Positions 1 through 9,897 of a stretch of DNA of 64,000 nucleotides are shown piece by piece (position 1 is the first letter of the stretch; every line of letters starts with the position of its first letter). Origin of the DNA: Spirochaeta thermophila DSM 6578 (GTDB lineage: Bacteria; Spirochaetota; Spirochaetia; Winmispirales; Winmispiraceae); NCBI RefSeq assembly GCF_000184345.1, contig NC_017583.1, positions 496,001 to 560,000 on the forward strand. Direction: 5' to 3'. Made by a program: the position numbers and the translations under genes. Under the pieces are notes generated by a model that was given only the letters and a program-made list of their open reading frames with translations, was not told the DNA's origin and searched no databases.

Positions 1-166
1 CTCTGCGTCACCCGACTGGGAGCGGCGGATTCCATCCCGTGGAGGCGGGAGGTGGGATAGCTTCTTTCCCCCTTCGGCTGAAGCCCCGGTTCCTTTGTCT
101 AAGGGAGTGCCTCTGGAGACTTCGAGGTGAAGCAGTGTGGTGCGCTCGTGACTTGTGATGAGACAT

Positions 167-185
167 GGTGTATACTGAATACACC
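167..185. promoter_or_regulatory. Inverted repeat over a -10-like TATACT ahead of the lipoprotein gene
   Basis: A perfect 7-bp inverted repeat (GGTGTAT, 5-nt spacer, ATACACC) overlaps the -10-like hexamer TATACT at 171-176, about 40 bp before the lipoprotein start. No good -35 is visible. It could be an operator for a dimeric repressor or a leader hairpin. I see no gene in bases 1-166. Confidence 0.35.
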
Positions 186-220
186 GAATACCCTGCCATG
201 ACAGAAAAAGGAGGAGCTGT

Positions 221-856
221 ATGAGACCCCTGGTGCTCGTACTCCTTGTGTTTCTTGCGGGAGGGTGCGTGAGTAGCTCTAAAGGGGGATCTGTCCACAC
301 CTCTCAACCGGCCGAGGGTTCTGCCTCCACGCTCCCCGCTTCCGGAGAGAGCCCGGCTGAGGAAGGCTCCTCTCCTGCCCTCAGTCTCAGGGAGAGCCGG
401 CTTTCTCCAGAGGGAGTCGAGCCTCCTGCCCTCACCCCTGCGGAACAGGAGGAGATCTGGCAGGCTCATCTCGCCGCTCTGGATCAGGAGATCGACCGAC
501 TCGAGACCCTCCTCGAAAGGGACCGGAAGGATGCCGAGTCCCTCGAAGCCTTCATCGCCCGCCTCTCAGAGGAGAAAGCCGAGCTCCAGCGCGAAGGCCC
601 GGCCGCCTATCGGCCTTCCCTGTGGCTCGAGCTTGAGGGCTCGATGGTAGGCCCACCGGAGTTCGGGCAGCTCTTCTACTATAAGGGGATGACCCGCTCC
701 GGGCCCTTCTACCACCTCGCCGGCCTGAAAGGCGGAGCACTCTCGGCCTTCCGGGAGGAGAGGCCCTACCGCATCCTTGCCGCAGTCCTGTGCAGGAGGT
801 ACTACCCCTTCCCATCCTCGTACATATTCGTGTACCGCTGGGATCCACTCCGCTGA
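221..856 (+). CDS. Putative lipoprotein with coiled-coil segment
   Basis: A 211-residue protein of unknown function. The N-terminus is a lipoprotein signal: hydrophobic residues 3-13 followed by FLAGGC, so Cys16 is the likely lipidated residue. Residues 17-75 are a Ser/Gly/Pro/Glu-rich linker typical of an exported tether. Residues about 78-125 are charged and heptad-like (EEIWQAHLAALDQEIDRLE), suggesting a coiled coil. The C-terminal part (130-211) is globular and aromatic-rich. ATG is preceded by AAGGAGGAG with good spacing. It probably sits on the periplasmic face of a membrane. It lies just upstream of a glycosyltransferase gene on the same strand, possibly co-transcribed. I recognise no named family. 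Confidence 0.75.
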   Translation: MRPLVLVLLVFLAGGCVSSSKGGSVHTSQPAEGSASTLPASGESPAEEGSSPALSLRESRLSPEGVEPPALTPAEQEEIWQAHLAALDQEIDRLETLLERDRKDAESLEAFIARLSEEKAELQREGPAAYRPSLWLELEGSMVGPPEFGQLFYYKGMTRSGPFYHLAGLKGGALSAFREERPYRILAAVLCRRYYPFPSSYIFVYRWDPLR

Positions 857-898
857 TCTCCTCTTGCGTTTCCGTTGCCGCTGGTTCACACTGATGGT

Positions 899-2035
899 AT
901 GCACCGCATACTCTTCCTCACCGTGGGCGTGGGAGGGGGCCACATCACCCCCGCACGGGCCATGGCGTCGGCCCTTGAGGCCCGCTTTCCCGACCGCCTC
1001 ACCGCCGAGGTGGTGGATCTTCCCCTCGTCGCCGGTGCCTCCCGGATAGACGAGCGGCTCAACCGGGCGTGGATCCAGGCCGCCCGACACCCTGCGCCCA
1101 TGCGCATCCTCTACTGGCTCCTCACACGCCTTCCCCGCACCGGCCTCAGGTTCGCCCGCTGGCACTACCGGGCGCTCTTCGAGGCGGGCATCCCCTACCT
1201 CGTCTCCAAGGATCCCGATCTGGTGGTCTCCACGCATCCCCTCTGCTCCATGGTGGCCCTTGAGGCCCGCGCGAATCACGACCTCCGTTTCCTCCTCCTC
1301 ACCTATGTGGTCGATCCCTTCGACGCCTATCCCTGGTGGGCCGCCCGAGGCGTTGACCTTTTCCTCGTGGCGAGCAAGGAAGCGAGGGACGGCCTCGTCC
1401 GCTATGACATCGATCCCTCCAGGATCCGCATCGCCCCCTTCCCCGTGCGCCCCGAGATCCTCACCCCCTCCGCGACGAGGGAGGAGGTCTGCCTCTCGTT
1501 GGGACTCAGCCCTGACCTCCCCGTCCTCCTGTGCACCGGGGGCGGGATGGGTCTGGGAAAGATCGGCCGCTATGTCGAGGCCCTTGTACGCGCCCGACTT
1601 CCCCTCAACATCATCCTCCTCACGGGGAGGAACAGAGCCCTCTACGAGCGGATGCGGGCCCTCTCGGGCCCCGACTCCCGCCTCGTGGCACTCGAGTTCA
1701 CCGACCGCATGGCCGATCTCTACCACACGGCCGACCTCGTGGTGGGCAAGGCGGGCGCCTCCACCGCCATGGAGGCCCTCGTGGTCGGTCGACCCATGCT
1801 CTTCACCGAGTGGATCGCCCAGAACGACTATGCGATCATCCGCTATTTCCTCGACCACGGATACGGGTGGTATCTCCCCGGGGTGAGGAGGGCCCTTCGT
1901 TTTCTCTCGAGGGCCGATCTCCTCTCGCTTCTGGTGCACGCCAAGGCCCGCATCAAAGAGGCCGGTTTCACCACAGGGGTGTACCAGATCAGCGACTTGA
2001 TCGTCTCGATCCTGGAAGGAGGCGAGGAGGCCTAG
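899..2035 (+). CDS. MGDG-synthase/MurG-like glycosyltransferase
   Basis: A 378-residue GT-B glycosyltransferase resembling the MGDG synthase/processive diacylglycerol glucosyltransferase family, which moves a sugar from a nucleotide sugar to a lipid acceptor at the inner membrane. The N-terminal loop VGVGGGH (residues 9-15) is typical. TGGGMGLG near residue 213 and VVGKAGAS near 281, followed by EALVVGRPML, form the donor-binding C-terminal domain. I chose ATG 899 because homology begins at HRILFLTVG; an in-frame TTG at 875 would add eight residues, and neither start has a clear ribosome binding site. Its stop overlaps that of the convergent DUF6938-like gene by 4 bp. The exact acceptor cannot be read from sequence. 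Confidence 0.8.
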   Translation: MHRILFLTVGVGGGHITPARAMASALEARFPDRLTAEVVDLPLVAGASRIDERLNRAWIQAARHPAPMRILYWLLTRLPRTGLRFARWHYRALFEAGIPYLVSKDPDLVVSTHPLCSMVALEARANHDLRFLLLTYVVDPFDAYPWWAARGVDLFLVASKEARDGLVRYDIDPSRIRIAPFPVRPEILTPSATREEVCLSLGLSPDLPVLLCTGGGMGLGKIGRYVEALVRARLPLNIILLTGRNRALYERMRALSGPDSRLVALEFTDRMADLYHTADLVVGKAGASTAMEALVVGRPMLFTEWIAQNDYAIIRYFLDHGYGWYLPGVRRALRFLSRADLLSLLVHAKARIKEAGFTTGVYQISDLIVSILEGGEEA

Positions 2036-3372
2036 CGTTTGAGGGGAGAGGTCTCCCTCTCCATGGTCCCGGTCTTGAGTACCTCCATGATCTTGTATGT
2101 CCCGTACTTGCGGGCCTTGAGGAACCCATTCCAGGCCGACTCGGCCAGCCTCCCTTCCTCGAGCAGTATCCAGAGCCACTGGTCCGTGTAGGCCGGATCC
2201 TCCTGGGGAATCCCCGCCAGAATCTCCATGAGCCAGGCCTTGTTGTAACGCTCCTGCGCCCCGATCTCGGGCGCCATGATGATGGGGATACCGAGACCGG
2301 CGTAGAAGGAAAGCTCGCTCGGCTTGGTCCACAGCACGTCGGTGTGGCGGATGACCTGGGCGAACCTGGCGAAGTACGCTTCCTTCGTGGGAGCGTAGAC
2401 CACCTGTACGAAGGGGGAGTCGGGCACCCACCGCGCCTTCTCCTCCTCGAATATCCGGCGCACCTCTTCCCGTACCCCTGCCACCAGGTTGAGCATCACC
2501 TCGCCTGCGGCGATCCTCTTGCGCAACGACTTGAGGATTGTGCAGCCTATCTCCACTTGGGCCCCTGCTCCCCCCACGGCGAACGTCACGGTGAAGATTC
2601 TGTCCTTCCGCCACTTGAGGTTGGATCGTCCGAGGAAATGGCGCACGTTCATCTCGTGGAGCGGCCAGAACCGGTTGTTGGGGTCGAGGTAGTGGAGACG
2701 CTGCCCCATGTCCTGCGTGAGCGTGCTCAGGTTCTCGTCGCCGAGCACCTCGAGCGGGAGTGGGAAACCCGTGAGGAAGATCCGCTCGTCGGGTACGCCG
2801 TAGAGCTTGAGGCGCCTCAGGGCCCTCCCGCAAGGGACCATGTAGTGGATGCTGCTCTCCCTGGGGTTTTCCGCCACCCAGGCGCGGCTCACCTCGGCGT
2901 CGCACACGATGCAGTAGACCCTCGGGAATCCCGCCATGTCGGCGGCGAGCGCCGGTGCGGGGTGCGTGGCGAGGATGGGGAGGGGCTTCTCCTTCACCTT
3001 CTCGATCATCCCCTTGCAGAGTCCCTTCTTTATGAGTGAGGAAAGGAGCTTCACCTGGTAGGAAGGGGCCGACATGTCCCTGAAGGGATAGAGGGGGGGG
3101 ATGTTCTGCAAGGCATCGAGGATCCCGAAGAGGGGAGGCCCTATCACCGGCACGCTCCGCACACGGGAGAGAAACTCGTACGTGCGTTGCATCCTGAGCC
3201 ACAGGGCTCGTTCACTCTGATCGGTAGCCGAGAGACTTCCCACAGTGATGATCCCTTCCTCCGCGATGTGGGCGAAGGGCGCGGCGGCCCGCTGATGCCC
3301 GAGTCCCATGTCCACCGTGACCACCCAGGCGTTGAGGCTTTCGCTGTTCTCAGGGCCTTCGTATCCAGCCAT
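2032..3372 (-). CDS. GT-B glycosyltransferase-like protein (DUF6938-like)
   Basis: A 446-residue protein whose N-terminus VVTVDMGLGHQRAA resembles the glycine/His loop of lipid glycosyltransferases such as the MGDG synthase group. Further motifs include LATHPAPALAADMAG (about 140), TVTFAVGGAGAQ (about 265) and LWTKPSELSFYAGLGIPIIM (about 350), which read like the two lobes of a GT-B enzyme, with PSELSF as the donor-site segment. The ATG is preceded by GAGGAGG. The gene is convergent with the adjacent MGDG-synthase-like gene, the two sharing a CTAG stop overlap, and divergent from the SEC-C gene 20 bp away. The pair may build a glycolipid together; that is inference. The substrate is unknown. 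Confidence 0.65.
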   Translation of the reverse strand: MAGYEGPENSESLNAWVVTVDMGLGHQRAAAPFAHIAEEGIITVGSLSATDQSERALWLRMQRTYEFLSRVRSVPVIGPPLFGILDALQNIPPLYPFRDMSAPSYQVKLLSSLIKKGLCKGMIEKVKEKPLPILATHPAPALAADMAGFPRVYCIVCDAEVSRAWVAENPRESSIHYMVPCGRALRRLKLYGVPDERIFLTGFPLPLEVLGDENLSTLTQDMGQRLHYLDPNNRFWPLHEMNVRHFLGRSNLKWRKDRIFTVTFAVGGAGAQVEIGCTILKSLRKRIAAGEVMLNLVAGVREEVRRIFEEEKARWVPDSPFVQVVYAPTKEAYFARFAQVIRHTDVLWTKPSELSFYAGLGIPIIMAPEIGAQERYNKAWLMEILAGIPQEDPAYTDQWLWILLEEGRLAESAWNGFLKARKYGTYKIMEVLKTGTMERETSPLKR

Positions 3373-3392
3373 ATGTCCTCCTCATCTATAGC

Positions 3393-4151
3393 ATGCACCA
3401 GCGGGGGATGGATATTCCAGTGCTACTACGTTTTTTCTCCCCTCTCCGGCGGGAGTTGCCGTGTGGGGTCGTGATTGGTACCTTTAAGGATGTGAGGGAG
3501 CACGAACGACTGCTGAGGAAGGCGGTGCGACATCTTGCGCGACACAGAACAAGGGAGGCCCTCTCCCTCCTCAAACGGTGCGTCACGCTCTGTCCATCGG
3601 GAGAGAAGGCGTTCCTGGGACGGGCCTTCCACCTCCTGGGGATCTCCCTCCGTCGGATGGGTGCGTGCGGTCCCGCGCTCCGTGCCTGGCTCGCAGCATA
3701 TCGCATCCGGAAGGAACCGCGTCTCCGCCGCAGGATTCTCTCCAGCCTCAACGAGTACGGCATGCTGAAGCAGCACACGCCCGAGCAGGACGACTGGAAG
3801 GCGTTCTACGCCATCCAGGTGCGGAGGTATCTCTCCTCGAAGCGGAGCGCCCACTTCTCCTCTCGCGCCGAGAAGGACATGATCGACCAGCTCATCTGGG
3901 AGTACTGGAGGGATGTCCGTCGGATGTACGACCTTTCCTCGCTTTCCACGACTCAGAAACTGCAGGTCTTCCACGATGTCGAGATCGTGTTCCCCTGGAT
4001 GGTCTTCATCCCTCCCGAGGCCACACCTCTGGAGGTCCCGACCCCCGGCTTCGCGCCTACCCGGAAGTGTACGTGTGGGAGTGGTCTCCCGTTCATGCTC
4101 TGCTGCGGGCGCACGAAAAACTCCGACGAGCTCTGGATAGGGTCATTTTGA
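3393..4151 (+). CDS. SEC-C motif protein with helical (TPR-like) N-terminal part
   Basis: A protein of up to 252 residues ending in a SEC-C zinc motif, CTCGSGLPFMLCCGRTK, as found at the C-terminus of SecA and in many small adaptor proteins. Residues about 34-110 are helical and Leu/Ala/Arg-rich and look like tetratricopeptide-type repeats; the middle (130-190) is charged. The start is uncertain: ATG 3393 and ATG 3408 lack a good ribosome binding site. A GTG at 3492 follows AAGGA and lies 7 nt downstream of a promoter-like TTGCCG-17-TACCTT (3456-3484), giving a 219-residue product that starts where the helical part begins. The function is unknown; SEC-C proteins often bind other proteins or nucleic acids. 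Confidence 0.65.
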   Translation: MHQRGMDIPVLLRFFSPLRRELPCGVVIGTFKDVREHERLLRKAVRHLARHRTREALSLLKRCVTLCPSGEKAFLGRAFHLLGISLRRMGACGPALRAWLAAYRIRKEPRLRRRILSSLNEYGMLKQHTPEQDDWKAFYAIQVRRYLSSKRSAHFSSRAEKDMIDQLIWEYWRDVRRMYDLSSLSTTQKLQVFHDVEIVFPWMVFIPPEATPLEVPTPGFAPTRKCTCGSGLPFMLCCGRTKNSDELWIGSF

Positions 4152-4317
4152 CACGGTTTTCCCGTCCTCCGGAGACTCATGCATAAAATCGACACAGGAA
4201 CCCGGATACGGCGATTGATGAAGCGTCGTATCTATTATCTATCTCTTTTCAAGGAAAAAAGATGGGTTTTGAGTGTTCCATGGTATGGATTTTGCTACTA
4301 TAGCGGCGGAGGAAGCC

Positions 4318-5196
4318 ATGGAAGCAGTCAAGAGAAAGAGGAAACGACGAGTGCAGGATTCAGGGGATGCGAACGTGCTCTCCCTGTATCTCAAGGAGAT
4401 CAACAGGATCCCGCTCCTCAGCCGGGAGGAAGAGGACCACTACGCCCGCCTCGCGGCACAGGGAGATCAGGATGCCAAGGAAAAACTCGTCACCGCCAAC
4501 CTCAGGTTCGTGGTGAACGTGGCGAAGAAGTACCAGAATCAGGGGCTTCCTCTCGCCGATCTCATAAGCGAAGGGAACATAGGCCTCTTGAACGCCATAG
4601 AACGGTTCGATCCCGACAAAGGATATCACTTCATCTCGTACGCGGTCTGGTGGATCAGGCAGGCCATCCTCAAGGCCATAAGCGAGAAGTCCAGGATGAT
4701 CCGGCTCCCGCTCAACAGGGCGAACGAGCTGGTACAGATCGAGAAGGCGCGGAAGCTCGTCCAGACCGAGAGCGGAGAACACAATGAGATAAAGAAGGTC
4801 GCGGAGACCCTGGACTACGACGAGGATCACGTGGCGAACCTCCTCAACCTCTCGAAGGAATACGTGTCTCTCGACACGCCGGTCTACGAGGATCGGGATT
4901 CCGCGATGCTGGGCGACTACCTCAAGGACGAGGCCTCCCGACCGCCTGAGGACGTGGTCCTCGAAAAGACCCTCCAGGAGGAAATCCAGGAGGTGCTCGC
5001 CACGCTCACGGAGAAGGAAGCCGAGATCATCCAGTACCGGTTCGGCCTCAACGGCAGACACCCGATGTCGCTCAAGGAGATAGGGGACATGTACAATCTC
5101 ACCAAGGAGCGCATCCGTCAGATAGAGAAGAAGGCGCTCAAGAAGATACAGCAGTCGGAGAAGGCGAAGGTTCTCGAAACGTATCTCGCCTCATAG
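4318..5196 (+). CDS. RNA polymerase sigma factor, sigma-70 family (RpoD/RpoS-like, short)
   Basis: A sigma-70 factor directing RNA polymerase to promoters. All core regions are present: region 1.2/2.1 (LSLYLKEINRIPLLSREEE), region 2.4 (ISYAVWWIRQAI, near residue 105), region 3 (RLPLNRANE), and region 4 with its helix-turn-helix (LTKERIRQIEKKALKKI, near residue 262). At 292 residues it lacks the long acidic region 1.1 of a housekeeping RpoD, so it is closer to a group 2/RpoS-type or minimal primary sigma. ATG 4318 is chosen because GGCGGAGG lies 5 nt upstream; GTG 4273 and ATG 4285 would add residues without a ribosome binding site. It is followed by a stable hairpin. Confidence 0.88.
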   Translation: MEAVKRKRKRRVQDSGDANVLSLYLKEINRIPLLSREEEDHYARLAAQGDQDAKEKLVTANLRFVVNVAKKYQNQGLPLADLISEGNIGLLNAIERFDPDKGYHFISYAVWWIRQAILKAISEKSRMIRLPLNRANELVQIEKARKLVQTESGEHNEIKKVAETLDYDEDHVANLLNLSKEYVSLDTPVYEDRDSAMLGDYLKDEASRPPEDVVLEKTLQEEIQEVLATLTEKEAEIIQYRFGLNGRHPMSLKEIGDMYNLTKERIRQIEKKALKKIQQSEKAKVLETYLAS

Positions 5197-5205
5197 GAGA
5201 GAGTC

Positions 5206-5236
5206 CCGGCCTGTCGTTCCGCGGACGGCAGGCCGG
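5206..5236 (+). terminator. Hairpin after the sigma-factor gene
   Basis: An 11-bp GC-rich stem (5206-5216 with 5226-5236, one G-U pair, 9-nt loop) starts 10 bp after the stop codon. Only TT follows, so it is a weak intrinsic terminator or an mRNA-stabilising hairpin. Confidence 0.45.
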
Positions 5237-5348
5237 TTCACCATATACCCTCGTCCGGTTTTCCGGGATCCGTGGAGGCCGGGCACCCGACCCCGGGAGT
5301 GAACTCCTGATTGTGAATTCCTGATCCATTAGAAAAGGTTAATTTGGC

Positions 5349-5377
5349 TTGTGTGCTTGCACTTTCCGTGCTAATAT
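5349..5377 (+). promoter_or_regulatory. Sigma-70 promoter of ppdK
   Basis: TTGTGT, 17-bp spacer, TAATAT with a TGC extended -10. The expected transcription start is near 5384, leaving a 50-nt leader before the ppdK ATG with GAGGGGG ribosome binding site. Confidence 0.65.
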
Positions 5378-5436
5378 ATCCCGGTACATAGACGAATATA
5401 ATCGGAATTGTTATCACAAAGCGTTGAGGGGGAAAA

Positions 5437-8100
<2,664 letters not shown>

Positions 8101-8123
8101 CAGGCCCTTGGTGTGGTTCGTGA

Positions 8124-8148
8124 GCGTCGCCGGAGGCGGCGCTTTTTT
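8124..8148 (+). terminator. Intrinsic terminator of ppdK
   Basis: GCGTCGCC, GGAG loop, GGCGGCGC (one G-U pair), then six T residues. It lies 24 bp after the ppdK stop. It also argues that the next gene starts downstream of it. Confidence 0.85.
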
Positions 8149-8178
8149 ATCGGCGTGAGGCATGCTAGACTCGAGTCC

Positions 8179-8940
8179 ATGATCACCCGGGGGTGTGATG
8201 GAAAAGAGGTCGAGGTCGAGACGACCTCTGCCGCAGTGCGTACCATACCACGGCTCTACGACATACTCTTTTCGTGGTATGGTCCGCAGGGGTGGTGGCC
8301 TCTCCTCTCAAAGGCGGGGACTCCGGGCTACGACGATGAAGGGTACCATCCCGGGGTCTACGAGGTCCCGGACGCCATGGGTGCCTTCGAAATCGCGGTG
8401 GGCGCCGTGCTCGTCCAGAACACGGCCTGGACGAACGCCCGCAGGGCCCTCGCCGTCCTCCTCGAAAGGTCGCTCTGTTCTCCCGAGGGTATCCTCGGCC
8501 TGGAGGAGGAGGCCCTCGCCCGTCTCATTCGACCATGCGGGTACTACACTCTCAAGGCGCGCAGGCTCGCCCACCTCGCCCGCTTCTTTCTCTCCTGTGA
8601 CGGCCTCCCCGAGCGGAATGCCCTCCTCGGCGTGTGGGGCGTGGGCAGGGAGACGGCCGATTCCATCCTGCTCTACGGCTACGGGGTGCCGGTGTTCGTG
8701 GTGGACGCCTATACCCGGCGCATCTTCTCCCGGCTCGGTCTGCTCGCCTCGGACGATACCCCCTACGAGGAAGTACGCTCCGCGGTGGAGAAGACCTTAC
8801 CGCTCGATCACGTGTGCTACAACGAGTTTCACGCCCTCCTGGTGGAGCACGCCAAGCGGTTCTGCAGGAAACGGCCCCTCTGCGGGGAGTGCCCGCTTCG
8901 CCTTGAGTGTGCCCACCTCTCATCGGCAGGAGGATCTTAG
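8179..8940 (+). CDS. Endonuclease III-like (HhH-GPD) DNA glycosylase with 4Fe-4S cluster
   Basis: Base-excision-repair glycosylase of the HhH-GPD superfamily. The helix-hairpin-helix LLGVWGVGRETADSIL (near 150) and catalytic Asp in VVDAYTRR (near 176) are present. The C-terminus has the four-Cys cluster FCRKRPLCGECPLRLEC (228-245). The Lys that gives endonuclease III its lyase activity is Glu here (GRETAD), as in MagIII-type 3-methyladenine glycosylases, so a monofunctional alkyl-base glycosylase is more likely than Nth. An upstream GTG at 8113 is in frame but lies before the ppdK terminator; ATG 8179 gives 253 residues and a normal N-terminus. Confidence 0.8.
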   Translation: MITRGCDGKEVEVETTSAAVRTIPRLYDILFSWYGPQGWWPLLSKAGTPGYDDEGYHPGVYEVPDAMGAFEIAVGAVLVQNTAWTNARRALAVLLERSLCSPEGILGLEEEALARLIRPCGYYTLKARRLAHLARFFLSCDGLPERNALLGVWGVGRETADSILLYGYGVPVFVVDAYTRRIFSRLGLLASDDTPYEEVRSAVEKTLPLDHVCYNEFHALLVEHAKRFCRKRPLCGECPLRLECAHLSSAGGS

Positions 8941-8976
8941 GAGGGGCCCGCACGGGATGGTTGCACTGGTCCGTGG

Positions 8977-9005
8977 TTGCGTGGTACCCTTTCTTTCCGT
9001 AATAT
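8977..9005 (+). promoter_or_regulatory. Sigma-70 promoter of the uxuB-uxaC operon
   Basis: TTGCGT, 17-bp spacer, TAATAT. The transcription start is predicted near 9012, about 50 nt before the uxuB ATG. No obvious operator palindrome is seen next to it. Confidence 0.55.
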
Positions 9006-9060
9006 CTAATATCTAACAGCGGACCGAGTCCGACTGTGTCATGTGGTGTGGAGGTGTACG

Positions 9061-9879
9061 ATGAAGATGCAGCCCCTCTGGGACCTCTCCGACGAGGTGG
9101 TGGTGATCACCGGCGGTACCGGCATGATCGGTAAGGCCTTTGCCGTGGCCCTCGCAGGCTCGGGAGCGAAGGTGGCGATATGGGGACGGGGTAAGACCGT
9201 ACCCGTGGAGGCATCGGTGGAGGAGGTGAAGGAGCGTCTCGAAGGGGAGGGAGAGGTCATCGGATGCGCCGTGGACACGGGAGACATGGAGGCCGTGGAG
9301 CGAGGCTTCCAGGAAGTCGAGGAGAGGCTCGGCACTCCCACGGTGCTCATCAACGGCGTGGGAGGGAACCGTGGTAAGGCGGGCTTCCTCGAGATGGATG
9401 TCTCCTGGTTCGAGGACGTCTTCCGGCTCAACCTGATGAGTGGCATGGTGATCCCCACCCAGGTCTTCGGTCGCAGGTGGGTGGAGAAGAAGGTGCAGGG
9501 GAGCGTGGTGAACATCGCCTCCATGGCCTCGTACAAGCCCCTCTCCGGGGTCTACGCCTATGCCGCAGCCAAGGCCGCGGTGATGAACCTCACCATGGGG
9601 CTTGCGAAGGAACTCGCACCACACGGCATCAGGGTGAACGCCATCGCTCCCGGGTTCTTCGTGGGCCACCAGAACAGGGACCTCCTCTACGACGACTACG
9701 AGGGTGGTAAGCTCTCCGACCGGGGACGGCAGATCATCGCCCGGACTCCCTTCGGACGCTTCGGCGAAGAGGAGGATCTCTACGGCGCGGTGATCTTCCT
9801 CGCGAGCCGGAAGGCTTCGGGCTTCGTCACAGGCGTCACCATCCCCGTGGACGGCGGCTTCCTGGTGGACAACATCTAG
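9061..9879 (+). CDS. uxuB: SDR-family D-mannonate oxidoreductase (fructuronate reductase)
   Basis: Probably reduces D-fructuronate to D-mannonate with NAD(P)H in glucuronate breakdown. It is a short-chain dehydrogenase with the Rossmann loop TGGTGMIG (residues 16-23), NGVGGN in place of NNAG, active-site Ser (VVNIASMASY) and YAAAK near 166. The specific call rests on its operon partner uxaC and on resemblance to the SDR-type UxuB of Bacillus, which is unrelated to the long-chain enterobacterial enzyme. ATG 9061 follows GGAGGTG; an upstream GTG at 9043 has none. The length of 272 residues is normal. Other SDR substrates cannot be excluded. Confidence 0.75.
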   Translation: MKMQPLWDLSDEVVVITGGTGMIGKAFAVALAGSGAKVAIWGRGKTVPVEASVEEVKERLEGEGEVIGCAVDTGDMEAVERGFQEVEERLGTPTVLINGVGGNRGKAGFLEMDVSWFEDVFRLNLMSGMVIPTQVFGRRWVEKKVQGSVVNIASMASYKPLSGVYAYAAAKAAVMNLTMGLAKELAPHGIRVNAIAPGFFVGHQNRDLLYDDYEGGKLSDRGRQIIARTPFGRFGEEEDLYGAVIFLASRKASGFVTGVTIPVDGGFLVDNI

Positions 9880-9897
9880 GGAAGGGGGCGGAATGCC

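Noticed and set aside
566-3202. 878-codon antisense frame over the first glycosyltransferase
   Set aside because: It overlaps genes with recognisable domains on both strands and has no start signal or motif of its own.
4269-4308. Extended -10 TGCTACTAT upstream of the sigma-factor gene
   Set aside because: The predicted start site would fall on the ribosome binding site of the chosen ATG, and no -35 at 16-18 bp is present; probably chance.
8113-8178. Extended N-terminus of the endonuclease III-like protein from GTG 8113
   Set aside because: It would be encoded across the ppdK terminator stem and T-run and yields an Arg-rich stretch unlike the family.
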